From contig NZ_VJYZ01000005.1 in the NCBI RefSeq assembly GCF_007018965.1, forward strand, positions 1 through 64,000: 64,000 nucleotides of DNA, in the 5' to 3' direction. Below the pieces are notes generated by a model, which saw only the letters and a list, made by a program, of their open reading frames with translations, was not told where the DNA came from and ran no database searches. A program made the translations under genes and the position numbers. The stretch is from Paracoccus marinus. GTDB taxonomy: Bacteria; Pseudomonadota; Alphaproteobacteria; Rhodobacterales; Rhodobacteraceae. Shown in pieces: positions 10,335 through 19,694 of the stretch; positions within the stretch are counted from its first letter, which is position 1; the number at the start of each line of letters is the position of its first letter.

Positions 10335-11204
10335 ATGGCGCGTGTGGCATTTCTGGGGCTTGGGGTCATGGGCTACCCGATGGCGGGGCACTTGGCCCGC
10401 GCGGGGCATGAGGTGACGGTTTATAACCGCACCGCCACCCGCGCCGGGGCGTGGGTCGCCGAGCACGGCGGACGCGCGGCGGCGACACCGCGCGCGGCGG
10501 CGGACGGGGCGGCGTTCGTGATGGCTTGCGTCGGCAACGACGACGACCTGCGCGCGGTCTGCACCGGCGCGGACGGCGCGTTCGCGGGCATGGCGCAGGG
10601 CGCGGTGTTCGTGGACCACACCACCGTCAGCGCCGCGGTCACGCGGGACCTTGCGGCGCAGGCCGAAGCCGCGGGCCTGGGCTACGTCGATGCGCCGGTG
10701 TCGGGCGGGCAGGCGGGGGCGGAAAACGGCCAGCTTTCCATCATGTGCGGCGGCGCCCAGGATGCGTTCGACCGCGCCGAGCCGGTAATGGCGGTCTATG
10801 CCAAGATCTGCCGCCGGATGGGCGACACCGGCGCGGGCCAGCTGGCCAAGATGTGCAACCAGATCGCGATCGCGGGCGTGGTGCAGGGCCTGGCGGAATC
10901 GCTTTCCTTTGCGGAGCGCGCGGGCCTGTCGATTCCCGACCTGGTCGAGGTCATCAGCCAGGGCGCGGCCGGCAGCTGGCAGATGCAGAACCGCCACGCG
11001 ACGATGGCCAAGGGCGAGTTCGAGTTCGGCTTTGCCGTGGACTGGATGCGCAAGGACCTGGGCATCTGCCTTGCCACCGCCGACGAGAACGGGGCGAGCT
11101 TGCCGCTGACCGCGCTGGTGGACCAGTTCTACAAGGACGTGCAGAACATGGGGGGCGGGCGCTGGGACACCTCGTCCCTGATCGCGCGGCTGCGCGCGAG
11201 ATGA
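10335..11204 (+). CDS. NAD(P)-dependent beta-hydroxyacid dehydrogenase (3-hydroxyisobutyrate dehydrogenase family)
   Basis: A 289-residue oxidoreductase. GLGVMG at residues 8-13 is the Rossmann dinucleotide motif, [14 protein letters not shown] at 119 onward is the family substrate loop, and Lys172 in GQLAKMCNQ fits the catalytic lysine. Family members oxidise 3-hydroxyisobutyrate (valine breakdown) or reduce tartronate semialdehyde; the sequence alone does not decide. The start at 10335 is preferred because the Rossmann fold begins at once; a longer frame from 10269 is possible but has no better ribosome binding site. It shares an ATGA overlap with the cupin gene behind it. Confidence 0.9.
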   Translation: MARVAFLGLGVMGYPMAGHLARAGHEVTVYNRTATRAGAWVAEHGGRAAATPRAAADGAAFVMACVGNDDDLRAVCTGADGAFAGMAQGAVFVDHTTVSAAVTRDLAAQAEAAGLGYVDAPVSGGQAGAENGQLSIMCGGAQDAFDRAEPVMAVYAKICRRMGDTGAGQLAKMCNQIAIAGVVQGLAESLSFAERAGLSIPDLVEVISQGAAGSWQMQNRHATMAKGEFEFGFAVDWMRKDLGICLATADENGASLPLTALVDQFYKDVQNMGGGRWDTSSLIARLRAR

Positions 11205-11617
11205 GCGGGGATGCGGTGATCCATCGCGGGGTGGGCAAGGCGGACCCGGAGTGGTTCGAGAACCGCTTCGCCGCGAACGGCTGGACCGGCGCGTGGCGGA
11301 ACGGGGTCTATGGCTACCACCACTACCACGCCACGACGCACGAGGTGCTGGGCTGCTATGCCGGGTCCGCCCTGCTTCAACTCGGCGGACCTGACGGCGC
11401 GGTCCACGAGATCGCCGCGGGCGACGTGGTGGTGATCCCCGCAGGCGTCGCGCACAGGCGGGTGGAGGCATCGGACGACTTCGCCGTCGTCGGCGCCTAC
11501 CCGGACGGCGTCACGCCCGACCTGCAGGAAGTCGGGGGCGATCCGTCGATCGCGCTGGACCGGCCGGAATGCGATCCGGTGCTGGGCGCGGGAGAAGGGT
11601 TCGCGGCGGACGGCTGA
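11201..11617 (+). CDS. Cupin-fold protein (YjlB-like)
   Basis: A 138-residue single-domain cupin. [18 protein letters not shown] supplies the histidines and glutamate of cupin motif 1, and [15 protein letters not shown] is motif 2, so a metal site is likely. The pattern, including the closing VVGAYPDG, resembles Bacillus YjlB, whose function is not established. Its ATG overlaps the stop of the dehydrogenase gene (ATGA), so the two are cotranslated and may act on the same substrate; that link is inference. Confidence 0.85.
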   Translation: MSGDAVIHRGVGKADPEWFENRFAANGWTGAWRNGVYGYHHYHATTHEVLGCYAGSALLQLGGPDGAVHEIAAGDVVVIPAGVAHRRVEASDDFAVVGAYPDGVTPDLQEVGGDPSIALDRPECDPVLGAGEGFAADG

Positions 11618-11781
11618 TGCCTTGGGGCTCGCTTCGTCGGGCGCGCGATCGGTGCCTGAGGCAGGGTGTTGCGGGCATCTTGTCCCCGCCTAGCCAAGCC
11701 GCTCTCTCACCGCCAGCGCGATCCGGCGCGCCGTCCTGCTCCTGACCGGCGCCGCGCCCTTCTGCCGCAACCTGCCGCGCC

Positions 11782-14700
11782 TCAATGGAAATCCCGCGAT
11801 TCCGGCATGATCCGGGCGTCCCGCGGATGGCCGTGCCGTTGCGTCGGGATCGGCCGCTTCACCTCGTCGGCGCGGGCAAGCTGCGGGTCCACCGTCTCGC
11901 CCTTTGACAGGCGCAGCAGCGCGTCGCTGCGGTCGTGGACGGCGCGGGCGACGATGTGGGTCACGCCCTCGCTGCGCTGGACCTGCCCCTCGACCACCAT
12001 CAGGCGCGCGGTCATGACGGTCTTGCGGAACGCCTCGAACACCTTGGGCCAGACGACGAGGTTGGCGACGCCCGTCTCGTCCTCCAGCGTGACGAAGCAC
12101 ACCCCCTTGGCGCTGCCGGGACGCTGCCGGATCAGGACGATCCCCGCCATCCGCACCGGCTGCCGGTTTCGCAGGCGCGAGAGGTCCGCGGCCGACACAT
12201 GCCCCTGCCGCGCAAGCGAGCGGCGCAGGAACCGCATAGGATGCGCCTTCAGGGACAGCCGCAGGGTCTGGTAGTCGGCGACCACATGCTCGCACACGGG
12301 CATCGCGGGCAGGGTCACGCGCGGCTCCGCCCCCTCGTCCTCGCGCTCGGCGAACAGGGGCAGGTCGGGGGCATCGCGCAGCGCCCGCGCGTCCCACAGC
12401 GCCGCCCGCCGGTCCAGGTCCATCGACCGCAGCGCATCCGCCGCCGCGATCCGGCGCACCGTGCCCGCATCCAGCCGCGCCCGGTCCTTCAGCTCGGCCA
12501 GGCTCTCGAACGGGGCGTCGCGCGCGTCCACGACCCGCCGCGCCGCCGCCTCGGCCATCCCGGTGATCTGACGCAGCCCCAGCCGCAGGGCGAAGCGCGG
12601 CGCGCCCCCGCACGCCACGGCAGGCTCAAGCGTGTTGTCCCAGTCCGACAGGTTTGCGTCCACCGCGCGCACGGCCACCCCGTGCGCCCGCGCGCAGCCC
12701 ACGATCTGCGCGGGCGCATAGAACCCCATCGGCTGGCTGTTCAGCAGCGCCGCCGCAAAGGCGTCGGGGTAGTAGTGCTTGAGCCAGGCCGAGACATAGA
12801 CCAGATGCGCGAAGGCCGCCGCGTGGCTTTCGGGAAAGCCGTATTCGCCGAAGCCCTTGATCTGGTCGAAGCAGCGGCGGGCGAAGTCGGGGTCGTAGCC
12901 GCGCTCGATCATGCGGCCGACCATCTTGTCCTGCAGCTTGTCGATCGTGCCGCGCGACCGGAACGTCGCCATCGCCTTGCGAAGCTCGTTCGCCTCGGCG
13001 GGGGAAAACCGCGCCGCCACCAGCGCGATCTTCATCGCCTGTTCCTGAAAGATCGGCACGCCCTTGGTGCGGCCAAGGATGTGGCGCAGCTCGTCGGGAT
13101 CGTTGGGGGGCGCGGGCGAGGGGTATTCCTCGACCTCGATCCCGTTGCGGCGGCGCAGATAGGGGTGGACCATGTCGCCCTGCACGGGGCCGGGACGGAC
13201 GATCGCCACCTCGATCACGAGGTCGTAAAAGCAGCGCGGTTTCAGGCGCGGCAGCATGTTCATCTGCGCCCGGCTTTCGACCTGGAACACGCCCAGGCTG
13301 TCGCCCCGGCACAGCATGTCGAAGACCGGCTTCGCGTCCGGGGCGGCCGGGTTCAGGTCGGCAAGCGTCAGCGGACGCCCGTAATGCGCCGCCACCAGGT
13401 CGAAGCATTTCCGGATGCAGGTCAGCATCCCCAGCGCCAGCACGTCCATTTTCAGGATGCCAAGCGCGTCGATGTCGTCCTTGTCCCACTCGATGAAGCT
13501 GCGGTCGGGCATGGCGCCGTTGCCGATCGGCACGGTCTCGGTCAGCCGCCCCTCGGTCAGGATGAAGCCGCCGACATGCTGGCCCAGATGCCGGGGCATC
13601 CCGATCATCTGCTCGGCCAGCCGCAGCGTCATCGCAAGATGCGGGTCGCGCAGGTTCAGACCGGTCTCGGGCGCGTGTTCCAGGTTCTCGCCCCAGCTGC
13701 CCCAGACGGTCGAGGCGAGGGCGCCGGTCACGTCATCGGACAGGCCCATGGCCTTCCCGACCTCGCGGATGGCGCTGCGGGGGCGGTAGTGGATGACGGT
13801 CGCGCACAGGCCCGCGCGGTGGCGGCCGTATTTGGCGTAGATGTGCTGGATCACCTCCTCGCGCCGCTCGTGCTCGAAATCGACGTCGATGTCGGGCGGC
13901 TCGTCGCGGTCCTCGCTGATGAAGCGCTCGAAGAGCAGGTCGTGGTGCGCGGGATCGACCGGGGTGATGCCGAGGACGAAGCACACCGCGCTGTTGGCCG
14001 CCGAACCGCGTCCCTGGCACAGGATCCCTTCGCCGCGGGCGAACTGCACGATCTCGTGGATGGTCAGGAAATAGCGCGCGATCCGCTTCTTCGCGATCAT
14101 CGCCAGCTCCTTGACGATGGTGTCGCGCACATGGTCGGGCGTCCCGTCGGGATAGCGCCACTCGCACCCGGCCCAGGTCAGCTCCTCCAGATGCTGGTCG
14201 GCGTCGAGCCCCTCGGGCACCGTCTCGGCCGGATATTCGTAGCGCAGGTCGTCGAGCGAAAAACGGCAGGCGTCGGCCACCTGCCGGGTCGCCGCGATGG
14301 CGTGGGGCCAGTCGGAAAACAGCCGCGCCATCTCGGCGGGCGATTTCAGGTGCCGCTCGGCGTTGGCGTCCAGCAGAAAGCCCGCGCGGGCGACGGTGGT
14401 GCCGTGCAGGATGCAGGTCATCACGTCCTGCAAGGGGCGGCGGTCGGGGGCGTGGTAATGCACGTCGTTGGTGGCGAGGATCGACAGCCCGCAGGCGCGG
14501 GCGGCCGCATCCAGCCGGTTGATCCGGGCCCGGTCGCAGCCGCGATAAAGCCAGCGGGCCGCCACATGGCGCAGCGTCGGCAGCCGCGCGGCGAGGTGCG
14601 GCAGCGCCGACAGGTCCTCGGATGCCGCCGCCGCCGTGGCCGCATCCCCGGCGATCTCGGGCGGCATCCAGATCAGCTGGATGACGCTGCCCGCAGTCCC

Positions 14701-15138
14701 CCCGGGCGCGCGGGCCGCGTCCGCCAGATCGTCCAGCGTCAGGTCGCAGATGTCCTTCGCCTGCCAGTCCCCCGCCGCCGTCGCCATCCGCCCCTTGGAG
14801 ATCAGCGCCGACAGCCGCCCATAGGCCGCCCGGTCGGTCGGATAGGCGAGGAACGCGGTCCCGTCCGTCAGGACGATCCGCGCCCCGATCACGGGCCGCA
14901 TGCGCGCCTTCTTCGCCTCGGCATGGATCCGCACCACGCCCGCGAGGCTGTTCAGGTCTGCGATCCCGATGGCGTCGTGACCCAGCTCCCACGCGGCCTG
15001 CACCAGATCGGGCGCCATCGACGCCCCGCGCAGGAACGAAAAGGCCGAGGTCACCCCCAGCTCGACGTAATCGGCGCGCGGGTTGGGCGTGAATTCGCCG
15101 GCAAGCGTGCGGCGCGGAACGCTGTCGTTCTGCGGCAT
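11782..15138 (-). CDS. dnaE2: Error-prone DNA polymerase DnaE2 (ImuC)
   Basis: A 1118-residue C-family polymerase, the catalytic member of the SOS mutasome that copies past damaged bases. It starts with the DnaE2-type PHP region (YVELGVTSAFSFLRGAS), carries the palm acidic motif PPDIDVDFEHERRE, and ends with helix-hairpin-helix and OB-fold regions (VANLVVWPKVFEAFRKTVM). The replicative DnaE1 is longer. It is the third gene of imuA-imuB-dnaE2, 97 bp behind imuB; that gap holds a dispersed hairpin repeat, so expression may be tuned separately. I see no second LexA box in the gap. Confidence 0.95.
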   Translation of the reverse strand: MPQNDSVPRRTLAGEFTPNPRADYVELGVTSAFSFLRGASMAPDLVQAAWELGHDAIGIADLNSLAGVVRIHAEAKKARMRPVIGARIVLTDGTAFLAYPTDRAAYGRLSALISKGRMATAAGDWQAKDICDLTLDDLADAARAPGGTAGSVIQLIWMPPEIAGDAATAAAASEDLSALPHLAARLPTLRHVAARWLYRGCDRARINRLDAAARACGLSILATNDVHYHAPDRRPLQDVMTCILHGTTVARAGFLLDANAERHLKSPAEMARLFSDWPHAIAATRQVADACRFSLDDLRYEYPAETVPEGLDADQHLEELTWAGCEWRYPDGTPDHVRDTIVKELAMIAKKRIARYFLTIHEIVQFARGEGILCQGRGSAANSAVCFVLGITPVDPAHHDLLFERFISEDRDEPPDIDVDFEHERREEVIQHIYAKYGRHRAGLCATVIHYRPRSAIREVGKAMGLSDDVTGALASTVWGSWGENLEHAPETGLNLRDPHLAMTLRLAEQMIGMPRHLGQHVGGFILTEGRLTETVPIGNGAMPDRSFIEWDKDDIDALGILKMDVLALGMLTCIRKCFDLVAAHYGRPLTLADLNPAAPDAKPVFDMLCRGDSLGVFQVESRAQMNMLPRLKPRCFYDLVIEVAIVRPGPVQGDMVHPYLRRRNGIEVEEYPSPAPPNDPDELRHILGRTKGVPIFQEQAMKIALVAARFSPAEANELRKAMATFRSRGTIDKLQDKMVGRMIERGYDPDFARRCFDQIKGFGEYGFPESHAAAFAHLVYVSAWLKHYYPDAFAAALLNSQPMGFYAPAQIVGCARAHGVAVRAVDANLSDWDNTLEPAVACGGAPRFALRLGLRQITGMAEAAARRVVDARDAPFESLAELKDRARLDAGTVRRIAAADALRSMDLDRRAALWDARALRDAPDLPLFAEREDEGAEPRVTLPAMPVCEHVVADYQTLRLSLKAHPMRFLRRSLARQGHVSAADLSRLRNRQPVRMAGIVLIRQRPGSAKGVCFVTLEDETGVANLVVWPKVFEAFRKTVMTARLMVVEGQVQRSEGVTHIVARAVHDRSDALLRLSKGETVDPQLARADEVKRPIPTQRHGHPRDARIMPESRDFH

Positions 15139-15180
15139 CAGCCCGCCCCCGCGCGCGTCAGGTCACCGCCCGCGCCCGAT

Positions 15181-15220
15181 CTTCTGTCCGCAAATATTCC
15201 GGGATCCGGGGCAGCGCCCC
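15181..15220 (+). repeat. Dispersed intergenic hairpin element, copy A
   Basis: Begins CTTCTGTCCGCAAATATTCC and contains the hairpin GGGGC-AGC-GCCCC at 15208-15220. The same arrangement recurs at 39851 and 58801, all on the plus strand. This copy lies between imuB and dnaE2, opposite to their direction of transcription. Confidence 0.75.
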
Positions 15221-15235
15221 GCCTTTGCAGCCCGT

Positions 15236-17116
15236 TCATGCGAACACCCCGTGCAAGAACCAGCGAGGCGCGCCGCCGCGCCCGTCATGGGCCAGCCCCT
15301 CGCGATAGATCCACAGCCGCCGCCCGCCCGGGTCCTCGACGCAGAAATAGTCGCGCAGCCGGGTGCCGGGGCGGTCCACCCACCACTCCGGCGCGATCCG
15401 TTCGGGGCCGGCGTGGCGCGCCACGCGCAGGATCTGGCGGCGCCAGACGAACTGCGCGGGCGGGCCTTCGGGGATGGCGTAGAGGACACGGATTTCCTCG
15501 GGCGGGTGGAACAGGCGCAGGGGCCGCGCGGTGCGGGTGGGGGAAGGGGGCGCGGGGGCCGGATCGGCAGCGCCGGGGCTGAGGCTGAGGGCGGGGTCGA
15601 CCACGACGGGGCAGGGCGGGGTGTCATCAACGACCTGCGCCTCCTCCGCGTTCGCCCCTTGCACGACGGCATCCTCGTCTGCCCGGGGCGACCTTGGATC
15701 GCATTCCGCGGCATCCGCCGCCGGTCGCCGCCCCGTTGTTCGCCGCCCGGCCGTTCTTCGCGTCTTGTTGCGCGGCTCGGGCACCCTTGTCCGCGGCCTT
15801 CCCTCCAGCGCGGACGCGGTTTCCTCGGCCCGTTCCGGGACGTGGCTTTCGCGCGGCTCGGGCCGGGTGATCGCCCCCGCGCCGAAGCGGGCGCTCAGCC
15901 GGTCCACCAGCCGCGCGAGTTCCAGCGTGCCGTCCGCGCCGCCGTCCAGCCGGTCCTGCGCGGCGGCCAGCGGCTCCACCGCCTCGGCCGTCAGGGTGAT
16001 GAGGTCGAAGCCGAAGCCCGGGTCCAGCCGTTCCAGCCGGTCGCCCCACAGCCGCGACAGATGCGCGGGATCGCGCGTCGGCACCGCCATCGCCACGGAC
16101 AGATCGCGCCGCTCGCCGTCCACGCGGAACACCGACAGGACCAGCCGTCGGCAGCCCTGCGCCTCGGCCGCCAGCCGCGCGCACAGATCGCGCGTCAAGC
16201 CCGGCAGCCAGTCCGAGGGGTCCTGCACCGGCTCGGCCAGTCGCGCCGCCGCCTGAAAGCGGGGCGGCGGCTCGGGCGAGGACATCGGCTCGGCCAGCCG
16301 CCCCATCGCCTGGTCCAGCCGGATCAGCGGGTTGTCGCCCGGCTCGGCCCGGCCGAACCGGCGCATCATCGACAGCCGCGGCACCGCGGCCAGATCGCCG
16401 ATGGTCCGCAGCCCCAGCCGCCGCAAAAGCAGCAGCGTGTCCCCCGACAGCCGCAGCGCCGCGACCGGCAGGGGGAAAAGATCGCCGGGGTCCGCGCAGA
16501 CCGCGCGTTCCGCCCCGTAGCGCGCAAGCCCCCAGGCCGCGCCGCGCGTGGGGGCTACGGCCACCCGCGCGGTCAGCCCCGCCAGCGCGAAGCGCGCCTG
16601 CATGTCGGCCAGCATCGCCGCCTCGCCGCCATGCAGATGCGCCGCGCCCGTGGTGTCCACCACCAGCCCGTCGCACCCGTCGGCCGCCGACCACGGCCCC
16701 CAGCGCCGCGCCCACAGCATCAGCCGGTCGAGCGTCGCGGCTTCCAGGTCCGGCCGCGCCTCCTCGATCCGCAGGGCGGGGCAGATCGCGCGCATGTCGG
16801 TGACGCGCGCGCCGACCTGCACGCCCGCCAGCCCCGCGGCCCGGTTCGCGCCGTGGATCACCGGCCCGTGCCGCCCCTCGACCGACAGGGCGAGCGGCAG
16901 GTCGTCGGGAATGTCCTCGCTCCGGCGCAGGGCATGGGCGAGCCATAGCTCGATCGGCAGCAGCGGCAGGTGGATCGACACGATCCGACGGGCGGGGGGG
17001 GCGCCTTGGGGACCGGTCGCAACCTCGCGCCCGGTGCCGTGCTGCCGCTCACGGCTGTCCGGCGGCCCTGCGGTGCCCGCAGCGGGGCGGCCCGCGCCCA
17101 GCCTAAGCGGACGCAT
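15236..17116 (-). CDS. imuB: ImuB, non-catalytic Y-family polymerase-like mutasome protein
   Basis: A 626-residue protein that in this family links the beta clamp to DnaE2 and ImuA in translesion synthesis. Residues about 45-430 follow the Y-family polymerase fold (RRIVSIHLPLLPIELWL, then DGLVVDTTGAAHLHGGE) but lack the acidic active-site signature. Residues about 455-545 are a low-complexity Arg/Ala/Pro linker, and the C-terminal 75 residues (LRDYFCVEDPGGRRLWIYRE) are the conserved ImuB tail. The ATG at 17116 overlaps the end of imuA by 14 bases; an internal GTG nearer the conserved region is a possible alternative. Confidence 0.93.
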   Translation of the reverse strand: MRPLRLGAGRPAAGTAGPPDSRERQHGTGREVATGPQGAPPARRIVSIHLPLLPIELWLAHALRRSEDIPDDLPLALSVEGRHGPVIHGANRAAGLAGVQVGARVTDMRAICPALRIEEARPDLEAATLDRLMLWARRWGPWSAADGCDGLVVDTTGAAHLHGGEAAMLADMQARFALAGLTARVAVAPTRGAAWGLARYGAERAVCADPGDLFPLPVAALRLSGDTLLLLRRLGLRTIGDLAAVPRLSMMRRFGRAEPGDNPLIRLDQAMGRLAEPMSSPEPPPRFQAAARLAEPVQDPSDWLPGLTRDLCARLAAEAQGCRRLVLSVFRVDGERRDLSVAMAVPTRDPAHLSRLWGDRLERLDPGFGFDLITLTAEAVEPLAAAQDRLDGGADGTLELARLVDRLSARFGAGAITRPEPRESHVPERAEETASALEGRPRTRVPEPRNKTRRTAGRRTTGRRPAADAAECDPRSPRADEDAVVQGANAEEAQVVDDTPPCPVVVDPALSLSPGAADPAPAPPSPTRTARPLRLFHPPEEIRVLYAIPEGPPAQFVWRRQILRVARHAGPERIAPEWWVDRPGTRLRDYFCVEDPGGRRLWIYREGLAHDGRGGAPRWFLHGVFA

Positions 17117-17903
17117 GGGCCCTTGCCCTTGAAATGGCCGGGATGTCGCCCGTGCCAGGGAAACCGGCGTCGTGCAGGGGCGCGAAGGTCAGGCCACCGG
17201 CCGCATCGTTGCTCACGAGCCATGTCGCGGGCGGGCGGCCCCGGGCGCGGAACAGCTCTGCCTTCCAGCGCGGGGCGCCGGGGGCCAGCGGGTCGTGGGG
17301 ATGCGCGGCCGAGGGGGCGCAGCTCAGCCGCCAGCGCAGCCGGGCGGCGCTGGGCTGGGGCGCGCTGCCGTGCAGGATCAGCCAGCAGGGCCGCCCCCAG
17401 CGTTCCGCCCGCAGCGCGAGGCGGCGGGTCGCGGTGAAGCTGGGGGCGTCGCCGTGGATTTCCCCCACCACGGCGGCCAGCGCCGGGCTGGACAGCCCGT
17501 CCTCGAGCGCCGCCAGAACGTCGGTGGCGCGGGACAGGTCGGCGCGCAGAAGCGGCCTGCCGCTGAAGGGGGCGGATGGCAGGTAGGGCGCGCCCGCCTC
17601 GCGCCGCGACAGCCGGTCCTGCGCCCACAGGACCGCGCCGCCGGGCGGCAGCATGGCCATCACGAACGCCCCCGCCGCCCCGTCGAGCGGGTGTGCGGCA
17701 AAGGCCTCGCACAGGGTCGGGGCGTCGAACCCGGGTGCTTCCGGCAGGGCATCGCGGGCATCGGAGACGCCCGCCACCCCCGCGGCCATGCCAGCGGCCA
17801 CTCTCGTGGACACACCCGCGGGCCCGGTATCCGGGATACGCGCATCACCGGCCCGTGCCTGCCCGGAGGGCAGGGGCCGCCGCCGGAAGGAATGAACGGA
17901 CAT
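17103..17903 (-). CDS. imuA: ImuA, RecA-like mutasome accessory protein
   Basis: A 266-residue protein in the position and of the size of ImuA, the first gene of the SOS mutasome operon, which supports ImuB and DnaE2 in damage-induced mutagenesis. It has a variable Ala-rich N-terminus, the stretch AFVMAMLPPGGAVLWAQD, and the segment VVGEIHGDAPSFTATRRLALRAE typical of the family. A LexA box lies 30 bases upstream of the ATG, so the operon should be induced on DNA damage. Its 3' end overlaps imuB. Confidence 0.9.
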   Translation of the reverse strand: MSVHSFRRRPLPSGQARAGDARIPDTGPAGVSTRVAAGMAAGVAGVSDARDALPEAPGFDAPTLCEAFAAHPLDGAAGAFVMAMLPPGGAVLWAQDRLSRREAGAPYLPSAPFSGRPLLRADLSRATDVLAALEDGLSSPALAAVVGEIHGDAPSFTATRRLALRAERWGRPCWLILHGSAPQPSAARLRWRLSCAPSAAHPHDPLAPGAPRWKAELFRARGRPPATWLVSNDAAGGLTFAPLHDAGFPGTGDIPAISRARAHASA

Positions 17904-17932
17904 GGGGTTCTCACAGCGCCTTTGGGTCGAAT

Positions 17933-17947
17933 GTTCTCATTTCGTTC
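17933..17947 (-). promoter_or_regulatory. LexA (SOS) box of the imuA-imuB-dnaE2 operon
   Basis: GTTCTCATTTCGTTC on the plus strand is an exact GTTC-N7-GTTC direct repeat, the alphaproteobacterial LexA operator; read on the coding strand it is GAACGAAATGAGAAC. It sits 30-44 bases before the imuA ATG. The GTTC at 17944 is also part of a perfect 7-bp inverted repeat (TCGTTCT at 17942-17948, AGAACGA at 17959-17965). Confidence 0.9.
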
Positions 17948-18133
17948 TAGTCCTGCACAGAACGATTCGCCACCCGCTTCTGGTTCCCTTGGCCGTTGCT
18001 GACGTGATCGCCCGCTTGGCGTCGGCGGGGGCGGTTGCTAAGCACGACCCATGCCCATCACCACCTCCGTCCACGTGCCGACCCCCATCCAGACGCCCGC
18101 GCCCGCCCGCTCGCGCCAGCGCAGGCACAGCCC

Positions 18134-19300
18134 GTGACGCCCGCCGCGCGGGTCGAGGCCGCGATCCACATCCTCGACCAGATCATCGCCGGCAGCCCGG
18201 CAGAGCCCGCGCTGATCCGCTGGGCGCGCGGCAGCCGCTTCGCCGGATCGGGCGACCGGGCCGCGGTACGCGACCTCGTGTTCGACAGCCTGCGCCGCCG
18301 CCATTCCCGCGCGCGCCTCGGCGGTGCCGCGCCGGGGGCCGAGACCGGCCGCGCGCTGATGATCGGCATGTGCCGCGAGACCGGGCAGGACCTGGCGGGA
18401 ATCTTTACCGGGCAGGGCCACGCCCCCGCGCCGCTGACGGATGCCGAGGCCACCGCCCCGCCGCCCGGCCGGGACGATCCCGCGATCGACCTGCCCGAGT
18501 GGATCGCCGCGCGCCTTAAGGCCGACCTCGGCCCCGGATTTCCGGCCGTCGCGGCCGCCTTGCGGGACCGGGCGCCGGTCTGGCTTCGCGCGAACCCTGC
18601 CCGCGCCACGCCGCAAGCCGCCATGGCCGCATTGGCCGCGGACGGGGTCGAGGCGGTGCCCGCGCCCGACCTGCCCGGCGCGTTGCGGGTGACGGCGGGG
18701 GAACGCCGGGTCGCCGCGTCCGCCGCCTATCGCGACGGGCTGGTGGAGCTTCAGGACCTGTCGCCCCAGCTTGCCTGCGCCGCGCTGGACATCGGCCCGG
18801 CCACCCGCGTCCTCGACTTTTGCGCGGGCGGCGGCGGCAAGTCGCTGGCGCTGGCCGCGCGGGGCGCGCAGGTGACCGCCCACGACGCGGACGCGGGCCG
18901 GATGCGCGACCTTCCCGCGCGCGCCACCCGCGCCGGAACCCCCGTCGGCATCGCACCCCCGGGCGGCCCCAAGGGCGTGTTCGACCTGGTCGTGACCGAC
19001 GTGCCCTGTTCGGGGTCGGGCACCTGGCGGCGGTCGCCCGACGCGAAGTGGCGGATCGCGCCCGCGGACCTTGACCGGCTCGTCGCCCTGCAACGCGACA
19101 TCGTCGAACAGGCGGCGCGCCACGTGCGGCCGGGCGGGCAGCTGGCCTACATGACCTGCTCGCTTCTCGACGCCGAGAACGGCGTTCAGGTGGGCCGGTT
19201 CGTCCGCAGCCATCCCGAGTTCCGGCAGGTCCGGTCCCAGACCCTGACGCCCCTCACCGCGAGCGACGGGTTCTTCTACGCGATCCTCGCCCGGGATTGA
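18134..19300 (+). CDS. RsmB/NOP family RNA (cytosine-5) methyltransferase
   Basis: A 388-residue SAM-dependent methyltransferase expected to methylate cytosine C5 in rRNA, as RsmB does at 16S C967; the target here is not proven. Residues about 1-110 resemble the NusB-like RNA-binding domain, VLDFCAGGGGKSLALA at about 227 is the SAM site, and the two cysteines of the mechanism are Cys292 (DVPCSGSGTWRRSP) and Cys342 (MTCSLLDAENG). The GTG at 18134 is chosen because alignment to the family begins there; a longer frame from a TTG at 18035 adds only a His/Pro-rich stretch. Confidence 0.85.
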   Translation: MTPAARVEAAIHILDQIIAGSPAEPALIRWARGSRFAGSGDRAAVRDLVFDSLRRRHSRARLGGAAPGAETGRALMIGMCRETGQDLAGIFTGQGHAPAPLTDAEATAPPPGRDDPAIDLPEWIAARLKADLGPGFPAVAAALRDRAPVWLRANPARATPQAAMAALAADGVEAVPAPDLPGALRVTAGERRVAASAAYRDGLVELQDLSPQLACAALDIGPATRVLDFCAGGGGKSLALAARGAQVTAHDADAGRMRDLPARATRAGTPVGIAPPGGPKGVFDLVVTDVPCSGSGTWRRSPDAKWRIAPADLDRLVALQRDIVEQAARHVRPGGQLAYMTCSLLDAENGVQVGRFVRSHPEFRQVRSQTLTPLTASDGFFYAILARD

Positions 19301-19694
19301 CGAAGGAGAGGGCGCCCGCGCGACGGAGACCTGACCCCATCATGACCTTGCGGCAACGCGGGGCCAAGACGGGTGTCCCCCAGCGTCTCGGTGCATCGCG
19401 CCAGACGCTGCGACACCGGCGCGCCAGCGCAACGGACCACTTGATCGGCGCCCCGTTGTTTGGCATAGAACCGCCTGTATGCGCAGGACAACCAATGCCC
19501 GGGACAGGGCGCTGCGCGCACCGACTGAACTGCGCGACAACGCACATTCCGAAGCGGACGACCTGCACACGGAAAACTGCGGCCATGCACAAGTGTGGCA
19601 AGTCGCGTCAGGCGTTGTATCTGGAAATCTTTGTAAACTCGCTTCGATCGAATTGATTGGCGCGAAGTGTAAACGGTAGAAGGTGGTTTGGAAG
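19301..19694. other. 394-bp region without a supported gene
   Basis: It lies between the methyltransferase gene and the Hint-domain gene, both on the plus strand. Short frames are present but lack start signals or recognisable products. The last 100 bases are clearly richer in A and T, which fits a promoter for the Hint-domain gene, but I cannot place -35 and -10 boxes with correct spacing. No RNA gene or repeat was recognised. Confidence 0.5.

Noticed and set aside
15231..15246. GTTC-N4-GAAC near the imuB stop considered as a second LexA site
   Set aside because: Half-sites are inverted with four bases between them, not the GTTC-N7-GTTC direct repeat used in alphaproteobacteria, and it lies at the end of a coding region.
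11935..15582. A 1215-codon open frame on the plus strand opposite dnaE2
   Set aside because: Same shadow effect: third-position GC bias in dnaE2 removes stops from the complementary frame. The product is low-complexity Arg/Gly/Ala and runs into unrelated genes.
18035..18133. N-terminal extension of the RsmB-type protein from a TTG
   Set aside because: The added 33 residues are His/Pro-rich, have no ribosome binding site and are not part of the NusB-like fold. The GTG at 18134 is preferred.
19297..19656. A 119-codon frame between the methyltransferase and Hint-domain genes
   Set aside because: It begins within the methyltransferase stop, has no ribosome binding site and a composition unlike a real protein.
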